A stretch of DNA of 64,000 nt from Fagopyrum homotropicum (Eukaryota > Streptophyta > Magnoliopsida > Caryophyllales > Polygonaceae), in the NCBI GenBank assembly GCA_033239125.1, contig BSWB01000003.1, positions 38,703,001 to 38,767,000 on the forward strand, read 5' to 3'. A model generated the notes under the pieces. It searched no databases. It was not told the origin of the DNA and worked only from the letters and a program-made list of their open reading frames with translations. A program made the position numbers and the translations under genes. Positions 42,291 to 54,163 of this stretch are shown in pieces (within the stretch, counting starts at the first letter, position 1; each line of letters opens with the position of its first letter).

Positions 42291-44221
42291 TATAAGAGCC
42301 TTAGTATGGACGTGCTGAGAGAGAGTGTTGAGTGTGCAAGATTGGCCTAAACCACCCATGCGGTGTGCAGAGTTTGCCCATGCGGCCTGCTTGGTCCGCC
42401 CCTGCGCCTCCATGAGCCACCCCTGCGGTTTGTGGTGTGTTGTAGCCGGCTTTGTTGACTCTTGACCCGTGCTTTACCTCTTCCTTCTTCTATAAGTTTC
42501 ATTCTTACCTCCTGATGAGGGTCGTACCTCTTTACAGCTTCATCTTCTCTCCCTCATGTTCTCTTTTCTTCTTCTTCCATCTTTGGATCCCCTTCTTAAT
42601 CTTCTTTGATCTTGTTTAAGTTTGTGAGAGTTTTGAATAGCGTTTGTTGTTGGTTTGTTGATGATGATGATTGAGGACGTTGTTGTGCTTGTTTTGAGCC
42701 AACTTTGAGGTTGTGATGAGGAGTCTTCCTCTGTTTGGATTCATCTTGATGAGTTCCTCTTCCATCTCTTCCTATCTTTCTGCCTTCTTCATACTTTCTT
42801 CTTTTCTTCTTCCCTAGCTCAGGATTCCACAAGATTGATCTTGTGGCAGCCTTCATAGGCTTTGTTTGATGTGTATATGTATGCATATGTATGTATAAGG
42901 TTGCTGGCTAAAGAAGGTGTGAAGAGGATCGAGTGAAGAAGCAAAGAGAAGATGGAAGTGTGCATTCTGCACATTAGCCGCCCCTGCGCCACCTTTGGGA
43001 TTGCCCCAGTGCCGGCCAGTCGCCGTACCTGCGCCACCTCAGGGCCGCTCCTGCGCCTCCCTGCACCAGCCTTGTCTTGCTCTTGGATCTGTAAGTGTGT
43101 CTTGCTTCCGGGCTTACCTAATGATGGCATTACCCCTTCCTTTCCTAGCATGAGTGTATAGTATCATGCTAGGTATAGATGAGAGTGTATGATGATGTTA
43201 TGATCATGTTATGCCTTGTACGGCTTTAAGGATTAGTAGGTTGTGAGGTTTAGGTTGAGGATGATCCTATGGATCCCTTGGGTCTAGGTGTGACCCCTTT
43301 GATTGATAGGAGATTGATATATCTCTATGCCATGTTATTAGGCAGTGTCCCTCTCAGGATTGGAGGTTAATCGTGGTTGAGTTTGTACGAGGTTCAGGTA
43401 AGTCCATAGGACTTACTTAGCTATCATCCTTATATTGGGTGTTTGCATGAGTGGTGTGCGTGTTATATGCTTAATATGATAGCATGTGATGTCGATTATT
43501 ACCGATCTACGTTTTATTGATAGCCCTATTGCGTCGCCGTGATAACCTTTCCCTTTCATCCCGCCGTGGAGTTTGGGAGGTTCTCTAACGTCAGGCCAGA
43601 CTGGTTTAAAGGAAGGGCGCAATCCACTCCTATAGGGTACACGGGTTGTGTGACCGATACTACTTACAGCAGGCTAGTAGGCCCATAGATGGGGATGATA
43701 CGTTCCTTGTGTCACATAGTTTAATCTATCTATATAAATACGATTTGAGTGAATGACTATTATATAAAGATGATAAAATGGGTAAATGTATGACGGCATG
43801 ATTATGTGTTTATCTTTCATGGCTTGTGCTTGTGCTTATGCATTACCTTATATACATATGGTTAGCTAATGGTTTCATACCATGTTGTAGATACCTTGCA
43901 GGATAGGAGAGCTGCCGAGTAATATGGAAGGGTGACAGGCCGAGGGCTCTCATAAATTAGGTGGTTATGTTTCTTTGGGGATGTTTATGTTTCCCTCCTG
44001 TGTGAGGATAATGTTTTGTATACCTTCTATGTGAGGATGATGTTTGATACTTGGCTATGATCTTGTATATTTTTTGGTTATAGAGTTTTATGTATTTGTT
44101 TTGTATCTGTTTGTGCCATGTTGTAAGGTCCAGTGAATTTGTTGTCATACTAGGGTCAAAATCCACTGTGAGATCCTAGCTCAATGTGGCATCATGAGTC
44201 CCGCGAATTTGGGGTGTTACA
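42291..44221 (+). repeat. 3' LTR of C
   Basis: 1931 bp, starting TATAAGAGCC (TG changed to TA relative to the 5' copy) and ending GGGGTGTTACA. It keeps a GC-rich segment at about 42898-43045 with extra CCGCCCCTGCGCC-type copies that the 5' LTR has lost. The inverted repeat is at 43399-43415. Confidence 0.9.
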
Positions 44222-44226
44222 TCAGT

Positions 44227-44805
44227 TCTCATTCGTGATGCCATGTGTGAACAGGCTTCCTTTCCTCCTTTCCTGCTGGAAACTGAGTGTTCGCTGAACC
44301 TTTGAGTTTACCTTCGAGTGAGGTAAGTCCCTTGGACTTACTTAGTTCTTCAGAAAACTAGGAGGTTCTCTTGCAACCCAGGCCGCAGATACGGATAGTA
44401 CTGATCTATTCATGTTAGTAGACGGAAACGGAGGCGAGTTTTGGGAGATTCTCGTTTAACAAAAGAAGTTGCATTAGTAATGGATAACTTAATGAAAGAT
44501 AATAACTGGCTGAGTGTGAGCTTGCTATATGTTTATTTTACCTTATGTGTGGTTGCGCCTTTATTGTTTTTTTGATATCTAGAATGTTAGCTAACGGTTT
44601 ATACCGATGTTGTAGACGCCTTGCACGATATAGGTATTGTCGAGCATCCTATTTGTTTAAACCTTTGGCTTTATTATGAGTTTTGGTTTTCAGTTATTTG
44701 TGTCTTTTTGTAAGATTCGTTGTGTCGTTGCTACTCTGAGGGTCGGGACCCATTGTGAGGTCCTAGCCCGTAACGCTTCGATTTCCCAAAACTTGGGGTG
44801 TTACA
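44227..44805 (+). repeat. 3' LTR of E, second part
   Basis: Continuation of 11395-12264 after element C. It contains TAAGTCC-CTT-GGACTTA at 44324-44340 and a block resembling the G LTR (GAGGCGAGTTTTGGGAGATTC), and ends CTTGGGGTGTTACA. Confidence 0.78.
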
Positions 44806-44950
44806 CTCACTTCCTTGTTGAGGAAGTCCATCAGGTGTACATGGTCTGAGCCATGCCAGCATAGTTTTGAGGAGCTGAAGAGGAGATTGACCTTCACTCT
44901 TGTGTTATCAAATCCATAGGGTATTGAGGACTTTGTCGTTTACAGTGATG
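44806..44950 (+). pseudogene. pol: RT-RNase H junction fragment of G
   Basis: It reads LTSLLRKSIR, then SFEELKRRLTF, with TAG and similar stops, and ends DFVVYSD at the insertion site of F. It corresponds to 28318-28458 in C. Confidence 0.75.
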
Positions 44951-46781
44951 TGATAAAACGATTTATGACTTAGGATTAGGCACTCATTTAGATGGTTTAT
45001 CTACTCATTCATGCATGGTTTAGCACTAGTTCACGACGTTTGCACTCAATTCACGTATTTTATCGAGATATACGTCTACACGGACTTTTGAATTGCTTTA
45101 TAGGTATTTTGGGAGATTTAGGAGCTTAATCGATACGTTTGAGGATCGTTCATCAAGATGACACACCCTCGGACTCATTAGGATGCAAGCTAGAGGCTAA
45201 GGAAGACCCATGGGACCTTGTTGGTGCAAGCCATGCACCAAATCGTGACTCAATGATCCAAAGCAAGCTGAGGCACCCAAACCACGGTCACTGGCAGAAC
45301 CACGGCCGTGGAACCTGACCTTGGTTTTTTCCAGACGGTTGTGACAGCTGTGCCACGATCTCATGGCCGACTCTAGCAAGGTTGTAGTATAAAAGTGGTC
45401 CTGCAAGGCTGAGGGAGGGCATCTTTCATCTCCCATCACTCCCATTCTCTCCCACATTCTCAACAAGAAGATTCTCTCAAGAGGAAGCTTGGAGGAGAGC
45501 TACCATTGAAAGAAGAAGCTCCATTGGAAAAGAAGAGAAGAACACCATTGCTAGTCTTTGATAAGTTTTGTAGTGAAGATTATCGGAACCGTTTTCTAGA
45601 GTTGTAAGAATCGATTAAACCTTCCTTTGAAGGGTTGTGAGTCTTTCTAATCTCATTTTCAGCTTGGTTTTACTTGATTCACTTGTTCATCTCTTTCTCT
45701 TCATTATCTTGCAAATGGAAGCCATGATTTTAGGCTTAATGATTTCGATTATGATGATGTATGTTGTAGGCTAAATAGATGTGATTCTAGGGTAAGGAAA
45801 AGAGGGTTATGGCTAGGACTATGATAGGATGGACTTAGATTTGCTCTTGGATGATTCATTTGCTAGAACAAAGTCACTGTTGTAGTCCACGGTTTGCTCT
45901 TGCCAATCCACGGCCGTGGAAGTGGTAGAATACCCCGTGGTTTGCCTGGTTCATTTGATTTGATGGATCTAAGTTCTAGATTGTTAGAATGTTGAAATCC
46001 TAGTGTTTGTTGAGTTAAATCTATCCTAGGACGACCTAGTGTTAGCAACTAAGTGTTAGAAGAGACCTACCCGGTGATTCTTGCTCTTAAATTTCAAAGA
46101 TGACAAACTCTAGGTAGTGGTGAGCCTCGCAAGCCGCCATTGGACTAAGTGTGCTAGGATAGTTGTTTAGGACTTACCCTTCCGAGACTTACCCGGTGAG
46201 GATAGGTTAGATTCCTAGGTGACAATCCGGTTTGTGTAGAACTCCATTCCTTAGACTCTTAGAGACTTACCCGGTGATGAGACCTTAGGTACGGATTAGT
46301 GGACCATGAGACCTACCCGGTGAATGATCCCAATCTAGAAACACTCACTCCCAACATATCATAGTTAGTCCAAGAAATGATTAGATAGCTTGAGTCCTAT
46401 GCCATGACCGGAATTTCCAACCCCTAGAATCAGCTTTTCTCTCCTTGATTCATATCTCGTGTTTAGCTTGTTTGTTTGTGTTGATTTGTTAGCTTAGTTG
46501 GTTGTTTATTTCGCATGATTTGTGATCCTTGATTGATCACCCAAAAACCACACCAAAAACATTGAGATTTTCATTTCTTTGTTTCTTTCTCTTTTCTTAA
46601 CCTAGATCTTCACTAAACTTAATCACTTATCGATTCAAATCTCACCTCAGTCTTTGTGTTCGACCTCGGAATACTATCCCTACTACAAACGTCCCGTACA
46701 CTGCGGGTTCGCTAGGAGTTAGGAGAAATATAATGAGTATAAATTTAAGGCTTTTTGCGCATCTATTCCTAGACGTAACAA
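44951..46781 (+). repeat. 5' LTR of F
   Basis: It runs from TGATAAAACG to GACGTAACA. Palindromes CCACGGCCGTGG lie at 45300-45311 and 45908-45919, each between half-sites. The TATA box is at 45388-45395. GAGACYTACCCGGTGA motifs lie at 46062, 46184, 46262 and 46308. Confidence 0.94.
45388..45395 (+). promoter_or_regulatory. TATA box in 5' LTR of F
   Basis: TATAAAAG, about 77 bp downstream of the palindrome. The 3' LTR copy is at 54601-54608. Confidence 0.6.
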
Positions 46782-46787
46782 GTTTTT

Positions 46788-46805
46788 GGCGCCGTTGTCG
46801 GGGAC
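46788..46805 (+). other. Primer-binding site of F
   Basis: TGGCGCCGTTGTCGGGGA lies 6 bases after the LTR end. Confidence 0.87.
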
Positions 46806-46922
46806 TAGGTCTAGATTGAGTCATTATTTGTGATTGTTTATAGTGTAGGTCTTTCTTGTTGCTTTTGATCTCTTTTTGGTTTATGTCTTTGCTTTTCAGG
46901 ACATCTCTCACTCTTTAGGTGT

Positions 46923-49373
46923 ATGCGAAGATCTCGTGGCAAGGATTTAGCTCCATTCGATCCCGAACCGGAGAAAACCCTTAGATATAGATCCAAGAGT
47001 ATTAGAAAGGGAAAAGAGATGGCCGGAAGAGATCTCCAAGCTGAGTTGGATGAGGCTTGCCAATGAGAGGCAAGAGGCAACTAGGAGGGAGATTGAAGAG
47101 ATTAGGCAAGCACTTGTCCAAGTTGAGCTTAATCGTCAACAACCTCCACCACAACCGCAGCCGGAGGCGGTTAATATACGGGTTGTGCCCATTGCTATTG
47201 AAGAGCCACAAACGTTAGGGCAACGTATGGATCCGGCACAAAGAGCACACCGTCCGGGTGTGAACTTAGGAGATCCCGCAGCCCATGATTATGAACTCCG
47301 CCCTCAAGTTCTACAAATGATCCGGCATAATTAATTTGGAGGGATGGAAGGAGAGTCTCCTCATCAACACTTGATGAACTATGAGATCTTGATGGAGACT
47401 CTTAGACCGCCTAGATTGGAGAGCAATAACCATAAGCTTAGGGCTTTCTCCTTCTCACTTAAGGATAAAGCCTTGGCTTGGTATCAATCTATTCCCCAAG
47501 GGCAAGTGAATACTTGGGAGGAGATGACAACCGAGTTTTTGACTAAGTTCTTCCCACCTTCCAAGACTACCGAGTTAAGAGGGAAGATCAATGCCTTCGT
47601 GATGAAGGATAGAGAGAGCTTGTTCAAGTCTTGGGAGAGATTCAAAGATCTTCTCCTAGATTGTCCACACCATGGTATACCAAAAATTGAGCTATTGGAG
47701 ATCTACTTCAAAGGACTTGATGAAGATAGCCAATTCAAGCTTCAATCTCTTTCCGGTGGGACTTTCATGGAAAAGCATGTAGATGAAGCTTGGGAGTTTG
47801 TAGAGAAACAAGCTTTAGTGATTGAGAAGTACTCCCATAGGAAGAGTGATGTGAGAAAGGCGGGAGCATATGAGGTGAGTGAAGTCACCATGAGCAATTT
47901 CAAGCTTGACGCCATCAACAACGAGCTAAAGTCTTTGAGGGAGTTGTGTGCTACAACTTTGAAGAACCAAGCAACCCCTCAAGTGCAAGTGCAAGCAAAT
48001 TTGTCTTCCAAGGAGGAAGATGTGAACTACATGGGAAGGGGCAATTACAACAACTATCAAGGCCCAAGGAACTTTAACAACAACCGGCAATATTCAACAA
48101 TTACCGGCCTAACCATAACCATCCCGGGTTTTCCTATTCTAACCCGGATGGAGCCTTGAACCCTCCCGCTTCCACAAGCACAGCTCCACCACCAAGGGCT
48201 TCACAAGAACCTCCACCCGGATTTACTCAACCTCCAAAGGATAGAACCGAGATGATGTTTGAGCAATTGCTTGGAAGGTTGAGTGGTCTTGAGAGCACGG
48301 TGACCTCCATTTCTAAAGCTCAAAAGGTTTTGGAAGCACAAGTGTTCCAAAAGGCGGGTGAAGCTCATAGAGATCCGGGAAAGCTTCCCGGAAGAACCGA
48401 AGACAAGCCAAGAGGCCAAGTGTTGGCCATCACAACAAGGAGTGGGTTGAGCATGAAGGATCCCTTGCCCAAGGAGAATGCTAAGGGAAAGCAAGTGGTG
48501 ATAGAGGAAGAGATGTTGCAAGAAGATGGAGGCAAAAGCAAGGATGTTGAGCCAACATATGTGGCACCGCCTCCATACAAGCCGCCACTACCATTCCCAC
48601 AATCACGAGCAAGGGCTCGTTTGGACAAACACTTTGGTAAATTCCTTGAACTTATGTCTAAATTGCATATTAACATTCCGTTCATGGATGCTATCCTAAG
48701 TATGCCGGCATATGGCAAGTTTTTGAAAGAAATACTCTCCAACAAAAGGAAGTTGGAGGAGTATGGGGAAGTGAGAATGACGAAGAGATCCTCGGAATTG
48801 ATCCAAACAATGAAGGAGGAGATGCCTCCTAAGCTAAGAGATCCGGGATCTTTTTGTGTACCAATCGGAGTGGGAGAAGTGAAGTATGAAGCCCTTTGTG
48901 ATCTTGGAGCGAGTGTAAGCATCATACCGCTTGCACTATGCAACAAGGTTGGGCTAGGAGAGCCTAAACCGGTCAAGATGACCCTTTACATGGCGGACCG
49001 CTCTATTACTCACCCGGTTGGGATATTGGAAGACATACCGGTGCAACTCGGGAAGTTCTATGTGCCGATTAATTTTGTTGTCTTGGACATCCCGGCGGAT
49101 TATCCGGTTCCCATCATCTTAGGGAGACCTTTCCTAGCCACTTCCGGATGCTTGGTGGATTGTAAGAATGGAATTCTCTCCTTCAACATTGGAGAAGAGA
49201 ACATCAAGTTCAAGCTGTCCACAATGATGAAAAGGCCAACCCTTGATGAAGATGTATTCAACATAGTCGAGCAAGAGGAGTCTAGAGAAGTTGTGAGCTC
49301 GATCTTTATCAAGGACCCCTTGGAGAAGGTTCTTAGCTTAAATTTGATGGAGGAAGGTATTGAGGAGGCTTGA
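46923..49373 (+). pseudogene. gag: gag-protease of F, broken
   Basis: It starts at ATG 46923 (MRRSRGKDLAPFDPEPEK). Lesions relative to D: about 50 bp deleted near 47056; CAA to TAA at 47332; two bases inserted near 48092 in the Asn-rich segment; and TGC to TGA at 49371. Between them the gag core (47344-48159) and protease (48156-49373, CDLGASVSII with the catalytic Asp) read cleanly. It would supply intact cis sequences for mobilisation in trans but not its own full protein. Confidence 0.88.
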
Positions 49374-52300
49374 AATGAAGAAATCAAGGCCTTGGAAGCA
49401 TTAGAAAAGGAGACAAGAGCTGAATTTGAAGTCCACGAAAGCATGCTAAGTACCTGTAGGAACCACGGTCGTGGAAGGAGTTCCACGGCCGTAGAACTCT
49501 CTGGAGAGCTCCGAAGAGCAAGCTTTGCAAGGTCCACGGCCGTGGATGTGCCTGAAACCGTGGAGTTGCCCGTGGTTTCCCCAGAAGCAGCCCTTGTCGT
49601 TGATCAAGCTTCAAGGAGCCTTGGAGAGCCTTCATTTGCTTTGGATTCATCTCAGCCAACGTTATTTGGATCGTCTCCACTCGATAAAGGTCCTCCTAAA
49701 CTTGAACTCAAACCCCCTCCCCTCTCATTTGAAGTATGCTTTTCTTGGTGACAATTCTACATATCCGGTGATTGTGAATGCATGCTTGAATGATGATGAA
49801 CTTGCTAGGTTGTTGCATGAGCTAAGATTGCATAGGAAAGCCATTGGCTACACTATTGAGGATTTAGTTGGCATTAATCCCTCTTTGTGCATGCATAAGA
49901 TCTTGATGGAAGATGACCATAAACCCTCTATTGAACATCAAAGAAGATTGAATCCTACAATGAAAGAGGTAGTCAAGAAAGAGATCATTAAGTTGCTGGA
50001 TGCGGGAATTATCTACCCTATCTCGGATAGTAAGTGGGTTAGTCCCGTGCATGTGGTTCCTAAGAAAGGTGGGATGACCGTAGTAACTAATGAGAACAAT
50101 GAACTAATCCCAACTAGAACGGTTACGGGATGGAGGATGTGTATTGACTATAGGAAATTGAACATGGCCTCTAGGAAAGATCACTTCCCCCTCCCTTTCA
50201 TTGACCAAATGCTAGAGAGTTTAGCTCAACATTCTCACTTTTACTACCTAGATGGCTATAGTGGATTCTTCCAAATCCCTATCCATCCCGATGACCAAGA
50301 GAAAACCACATTTACATGTCCATGGGGAACTTTTGCATATAGGAGAATGCCATTTGGGTTGTATAATGCACCCGCCACCTTTCAAAGGTGTATGATGGTT
50401 ATCTTTTCTGAATACATTGAGAATATCATGGAAGTGTTTATGGATGATTTTTCTGTTTATGGATCTTCCTTTGATGATTGCTTAGCTAACTTGTCTCTAG
50501 TGCTTAAAAGATGTGAGGAGACAAATCTTGTCTTGAATTGGGAAAAATGCCACTTCATGGTAAGTGAAGGTATTGTGTTGGGACACTTGGTGTCCAACCG
50601 TGGCATTGAAGTTGATAGGACCAAGATTGAAACGATAAAGAAGTTGCCACCACCTACCTCGGTGAAGGGGTAAGGAGTTTCTTAGGGCATGCCGGTTTTT
50701 ACCGGAGGTTTATTAAAGACTTCTCTAAAATTTCTAAGCCTCTTACTAACCTACTAATGAAAGATGTTGAGTTTGTTTTCTACAAGGATTGCCTTGAGGC
50801 TTTTTGTAGGTTGAAGAATGCTTTGATCTCCGTACCTATCATGCAACCTCCGGATTGGAGTTTACCGTTTGAGATCATGTGTGATGCAAGTGATGTAGCC
50901 GTTGGGGCTGTTTTGGGGCAAAGGAAAGATGGGTGCACACATGCCATTTATTATGCTAGCAAGACGCTAGATGATGCCCAACTCAATTATGCTACCACCG
51001 AGAAGGAGTTATTAGCGGTTGTGTATGCATTTGAGAAGTTCCGCTCATATCTTGTTGGAGCGAAGGTCATAGTGTATACGGATTATGCTGCGATCCGTTA
51101 TCTCCTTACAAAGAAGGATGCCAAGCCTAGGTTGATTCGGTGGATCCTTCTTCTTCAAGAATTTGATTTGGAAATCCGGGACAAGAAGGGGTCCGAAAAC
51201 TCTGTGGCGGACCACCTTAGTAGACTACCTCCATTAGAACTTGAGAGAGATGACATCCCGATTGATGACTCGTTCCGGGATGAACAATTGCAAATGGTGG
51301 AGGAGTGCTTGTTCCAAGTGTCTAGGGGAAGTGAGCCATGGTATGCCGACATTGTGAATTATCTTGTGTTTGAGGAAGTGCCTCCCGGTTTGTCATACAC
51401 CCAAAGGAAGAAGTTCTTCAAAGACGTGAGGCACTACTATTGGAGTGAACCACTTTTGTTCAAGAGAGGGCCGGATGGAGTCTTTAGGAGATGCATACCG
51501 GAGGATGAGGTGGAGAGTGTGATCCGCCATTGTCATTCCTTGCCATATGGAGGCCATGCTAGCTCACACAAGACATGTGCTAAGGTGTTGCAATCGGGTT
51601 TCTTTTGGCCGAGTTTGTTCAAGGATGTGCAGAATTTTGTGGTAGCTTGTGATGCTTGCCAAAGGACGGGCAACATCTCAAGGAGGAATGAGATGCCCTT
51701 GAACAACATACAAGAGGTAGAGATATTTGATGTGTGGGGTGTGGACTTCATGGGACCATTCCCCTCTTCTTGTGGCAACCTCTACATCCTATTGGCGGTG
51801 GACTATGTTTCGAGATGGGTGGAGGCAATCGCCTCACCCACAAATGATGCCAAGGTTGTGGTGCGGTTCTTCAACCGAGTGATCTTTCCTAGGTTTGGAA
51901 CACCAAGGGTGATCATAAGTGATGGAGGGAAGCACTTCACCAATAGGAACTTTGGGGCACTTTTGGCTAAGTATGGGGTTACTCATAAGGTGGCAACACC
52001 TTACCATCCCCAAACTAGTGGCCAAGTGGAGATCTCCAACCGGGAGATAAAGGGAATTATTGAGAAGACGGTCTCTAGGACGAGAAAAGATTGGGCTATG
52101 AAGCTCGATGATGCTTTGTGGGCATATAGAACCGCCTTCAAGACACCGATTGGCACCACTCCTTACAAGTTAGTCTATGGCAAGTCTTGCCACCTTCCGG
52201 TAGAGATGGAGCATAGAGCATATTGGGCCATTAAGTGGCTAAATTTTGACCTCAAGGAGGCCGGTGAGAAGAGATTGCTTGACATGAATGCTCTTGAGGA

Positions 52301-52613
52301 GATCCGTTTGGATGCTTATGAAAATGCCCGGATCTACAAGGAGAGGACCAAACGTTGGCATGACAAGCGCCTCGTCCCGAAGGAGTTGAGTGAAGGCGAC
52401 CTTGTCCTTCTCTTCAACTCAAGGTTGCGGCTCTTCCCCGGAAAGCTAAAGTCGAGGTGGACCGGTCCTTATGTGGTGAAGAAGATCTTTCCCCATGGAG
52501 CTATTGAGATAGGAGGGGAGCATTGTGGAGATTTCAAGGTGAATGGGCACCGGTTGAAGAAGTATATCCCGAGAACTCCGGTGGATATGATTGCCCCACT
52601 TCACCTTGAGTAG
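49374..52613 (+). pseudogene. pol: RT-RNase H-integrase of F, broken
   Basis: The linker at 49440-49590 carries CCACGGTCGTGG, CCACGGCCGTAG and CCACGGCCGTGG (49463, 49483, 49534). One extra base near 49715 and one missing base near 50669 shift the frame, the latter inside the RT/RNase H connection (TSVKG). RT FMDD (near 50440) is intact. From 50670 to 52613 the frame is open through RNase H and the complete integrase, with VDFMGPF, IISDGGKHF, SGQVEISNRE and the GPY module. VYTDH of RNase H reads VYTDY here. Confidence 0.9.
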
Positions 52614-52627
52614 ACGCCCCCGAGTTT

Positions 52628-52675
52628 GGTCAAGCTAATGACCTTAAAGAAGCGCTTGGTGGGAGGCAACCTATT
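52628..52675 (+). other. Two post-pol hairpins of F
   Basis: GGTCA-AGCTAA-TGACC (52628-52643) and GGTGGG-AGGCAA-CCTATT (52658-52675, held by G-U pairs). They begin about 15 nt after the pol stop. Confidence 0.7.
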
Positions 52676-54124
52676 GGTAGACATCTTTCCCTTTTCGTTT
52701 TTGTTTTTGTTTTGATTTTTCTGTTTTTGTGTGTTTGGTGTGCTTTGTGTGTCCCGACGCCTTGATGAACATTTACAGCTCTCTACCATTGTTGATAGGA
52801 TCATTCACCATCAATCCACTTGAGAAATCCCAAATACCATAGCAAACCATTTTTACATTGTGAGTACCCTCTTTCACTCTTCTTTACTTCATTACCACAT
52901 TGGGGACAATGTGTTTCTAAGTATGGGGTGGGGTTTGCATGATCCTTTTCATGATTAACATCTAGGATAGTTTAATATTATCACATGTCTTGCATTGTAT
53001 ATACTCATTTCGAAAAAAATCCAAAAAAATCAGAAAATTTAAAAATTTTTAGTGCTTCTAAACTTGGGAATGACCCTTATGATTAGATTGTTATGTGGAT
53101 TAGCTATGGATGGCCTTATGTGTTAAATAGATGAATGCATATGTGGACTTGAAGTACTTATCTTGAATCCCATGAATGATTTGTGATTATGATGCTTTCC
53201 TTGATTGGATTGAGTATTGAAGGTCGAAATTACATGCTAGTTCTTGCACATCATCTAGGAATGAATGAGGCAATTCATCTTTCTCTACTTCTCATCTTGA
53301 TCATGTTGTTTGAGCACCTCAATTGATGTAAATTTGACCTCCTTGAACCCATCCGGGAATAGGAGCATGCTAGTGTGTTGAAATGTGTGAAAAACAAATG
53401 CGGGGTGAAGATGTAATGAAAAGAATGTCGTGAATAAAATGCTGAAATTATTGAGGAAGTGTAGCCAAAATATAGGTTTGGGGGCGTTGGTTTAAATGAC
53501 AAGTAACTCGGTACACTTCACATAATCGGGTGTTGGTACCTTGCCAAAGTCAAATGAACCAATAGCCCTAATGAGCTTTGGTATGTGTGCCCGGTGTGGA
53601 TGCACCTCGAAAAATAGAAAAATCCCGAGGACGGCTAATCACCAAGGTTTCGGCTTTTGTACACCAATGTCATTGTCTCAAAAATAAATGAAAGATAAGA
53701 AAACAAAGAAAATATGGAGAAAAATATACACTTGCGGGAAGTTGATCAAGGACAAGATTGTGGATTTAGTTCCATTCCCGGATTAGCATCATATAGCCTA
53801 GAAAAATCCCCACCTAATCACAACGTTTCTTAGCCTTTTATCTCACAAGCCCTTGTGACCTATTTGCATGTGTGTAAGACTTAGTAATCTAGATTGGATA
53901 TGCTCTTGATCATCTTGACTTCTTCATTTTTACATTTCATGCATGCTTTCGAGTTAAGTACAATTGTCTTTCCGTGCCTTCATTTATTTGATACATAATT
54001 TCTTGTCCATTGCCATGAAACATGACTATGAAGGTGATCCAATATTAGAAGCACAACTCCAAAAAGATTTTGCCATTTTTCTGCATGCATAAATCATGTC
54101 ATCTCTTAGTCTATAGTTGAGAAT
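52676..54124 (+). other. Noncoding 3' region of F
   Basis: No gene. It is homologous to D 38447-40173, but I do not see the CGGCCG block that D carries near 38668. An A-rich tract lies at 53010-53050. The shared GTTTGGGGGCGTTG...GTAACTCGG...CTTGCCAAAGTC block lies at 53475-53550. Confidence 0.7.
52896..52930 (+). other. Internal hairpin plus polypurine-like motif (F)
   Basis: A perfect 7-bp stem CACATTG-GGGA-CAATGTG (52896-52913) is followed by TAAGTATGGGGTG (52918-52930). Confidence 0.72.
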
Positions 54125-54158
54125 TTGCTCGGGGACGAGCAAACCTTAAGTATGGGGT
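54125..54158 (+). other. Hairpin plus polypurine tract at the 3' LTR of F
   Basis: TTGCTCG-GGGA-CGAGCAA (54125-54142) and TAAGTATGGGGT (54147-54158), directly before the LTR at 54164. Confidence 0.78.
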
Positions 54159-54163
54159 ATTTT

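Larger units (their letters stand above)
12265..44221 (+). mobile_element. Tekay/Del-type chromovirus C, full length, with B and D nested inside
   Basis: LTRs lie at 12265-14045 and 42291-44221, flanked by TCAGT at 12260-12264 and 44222-44226. Removing B (with one TSD copy) and D (with the duplicated flank) leaves about 9.2 kb: LTR, primer site, CCHC gag, protease, RT, RNase H, integrase, chromodomain, polypurine tract, LTR. It is coding-dead through many stops, mostly of C-to-T or G-to-A type. Confidence 0.9.
10487..44805 (+). mobile_element. Tekay/Del-type chromovirus E, 3' part only, interrupted by C
   Basis: It consists of the integrase C-terminus, chromodomain, 3' untranslated region, and a 3' LTR (11395-12264 and 44227-44805) split by element C. 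The LTR ends TTACA at 44805, followed directly by chromovirus G pol at LTSLLRK, so E inserted into G; the probable TSD is CTCAC (44806-44810), whose partner lies outside the window. The 5' side is cut off at the junction with A. Confidence 0.82.

Noticed and set aside
46062..46323. CRISPR-like array from the four spaced motifs
   Set aside because: Only four 16-nt copies with unequal spacing, in an LTR of a plant element, with no cas genes.
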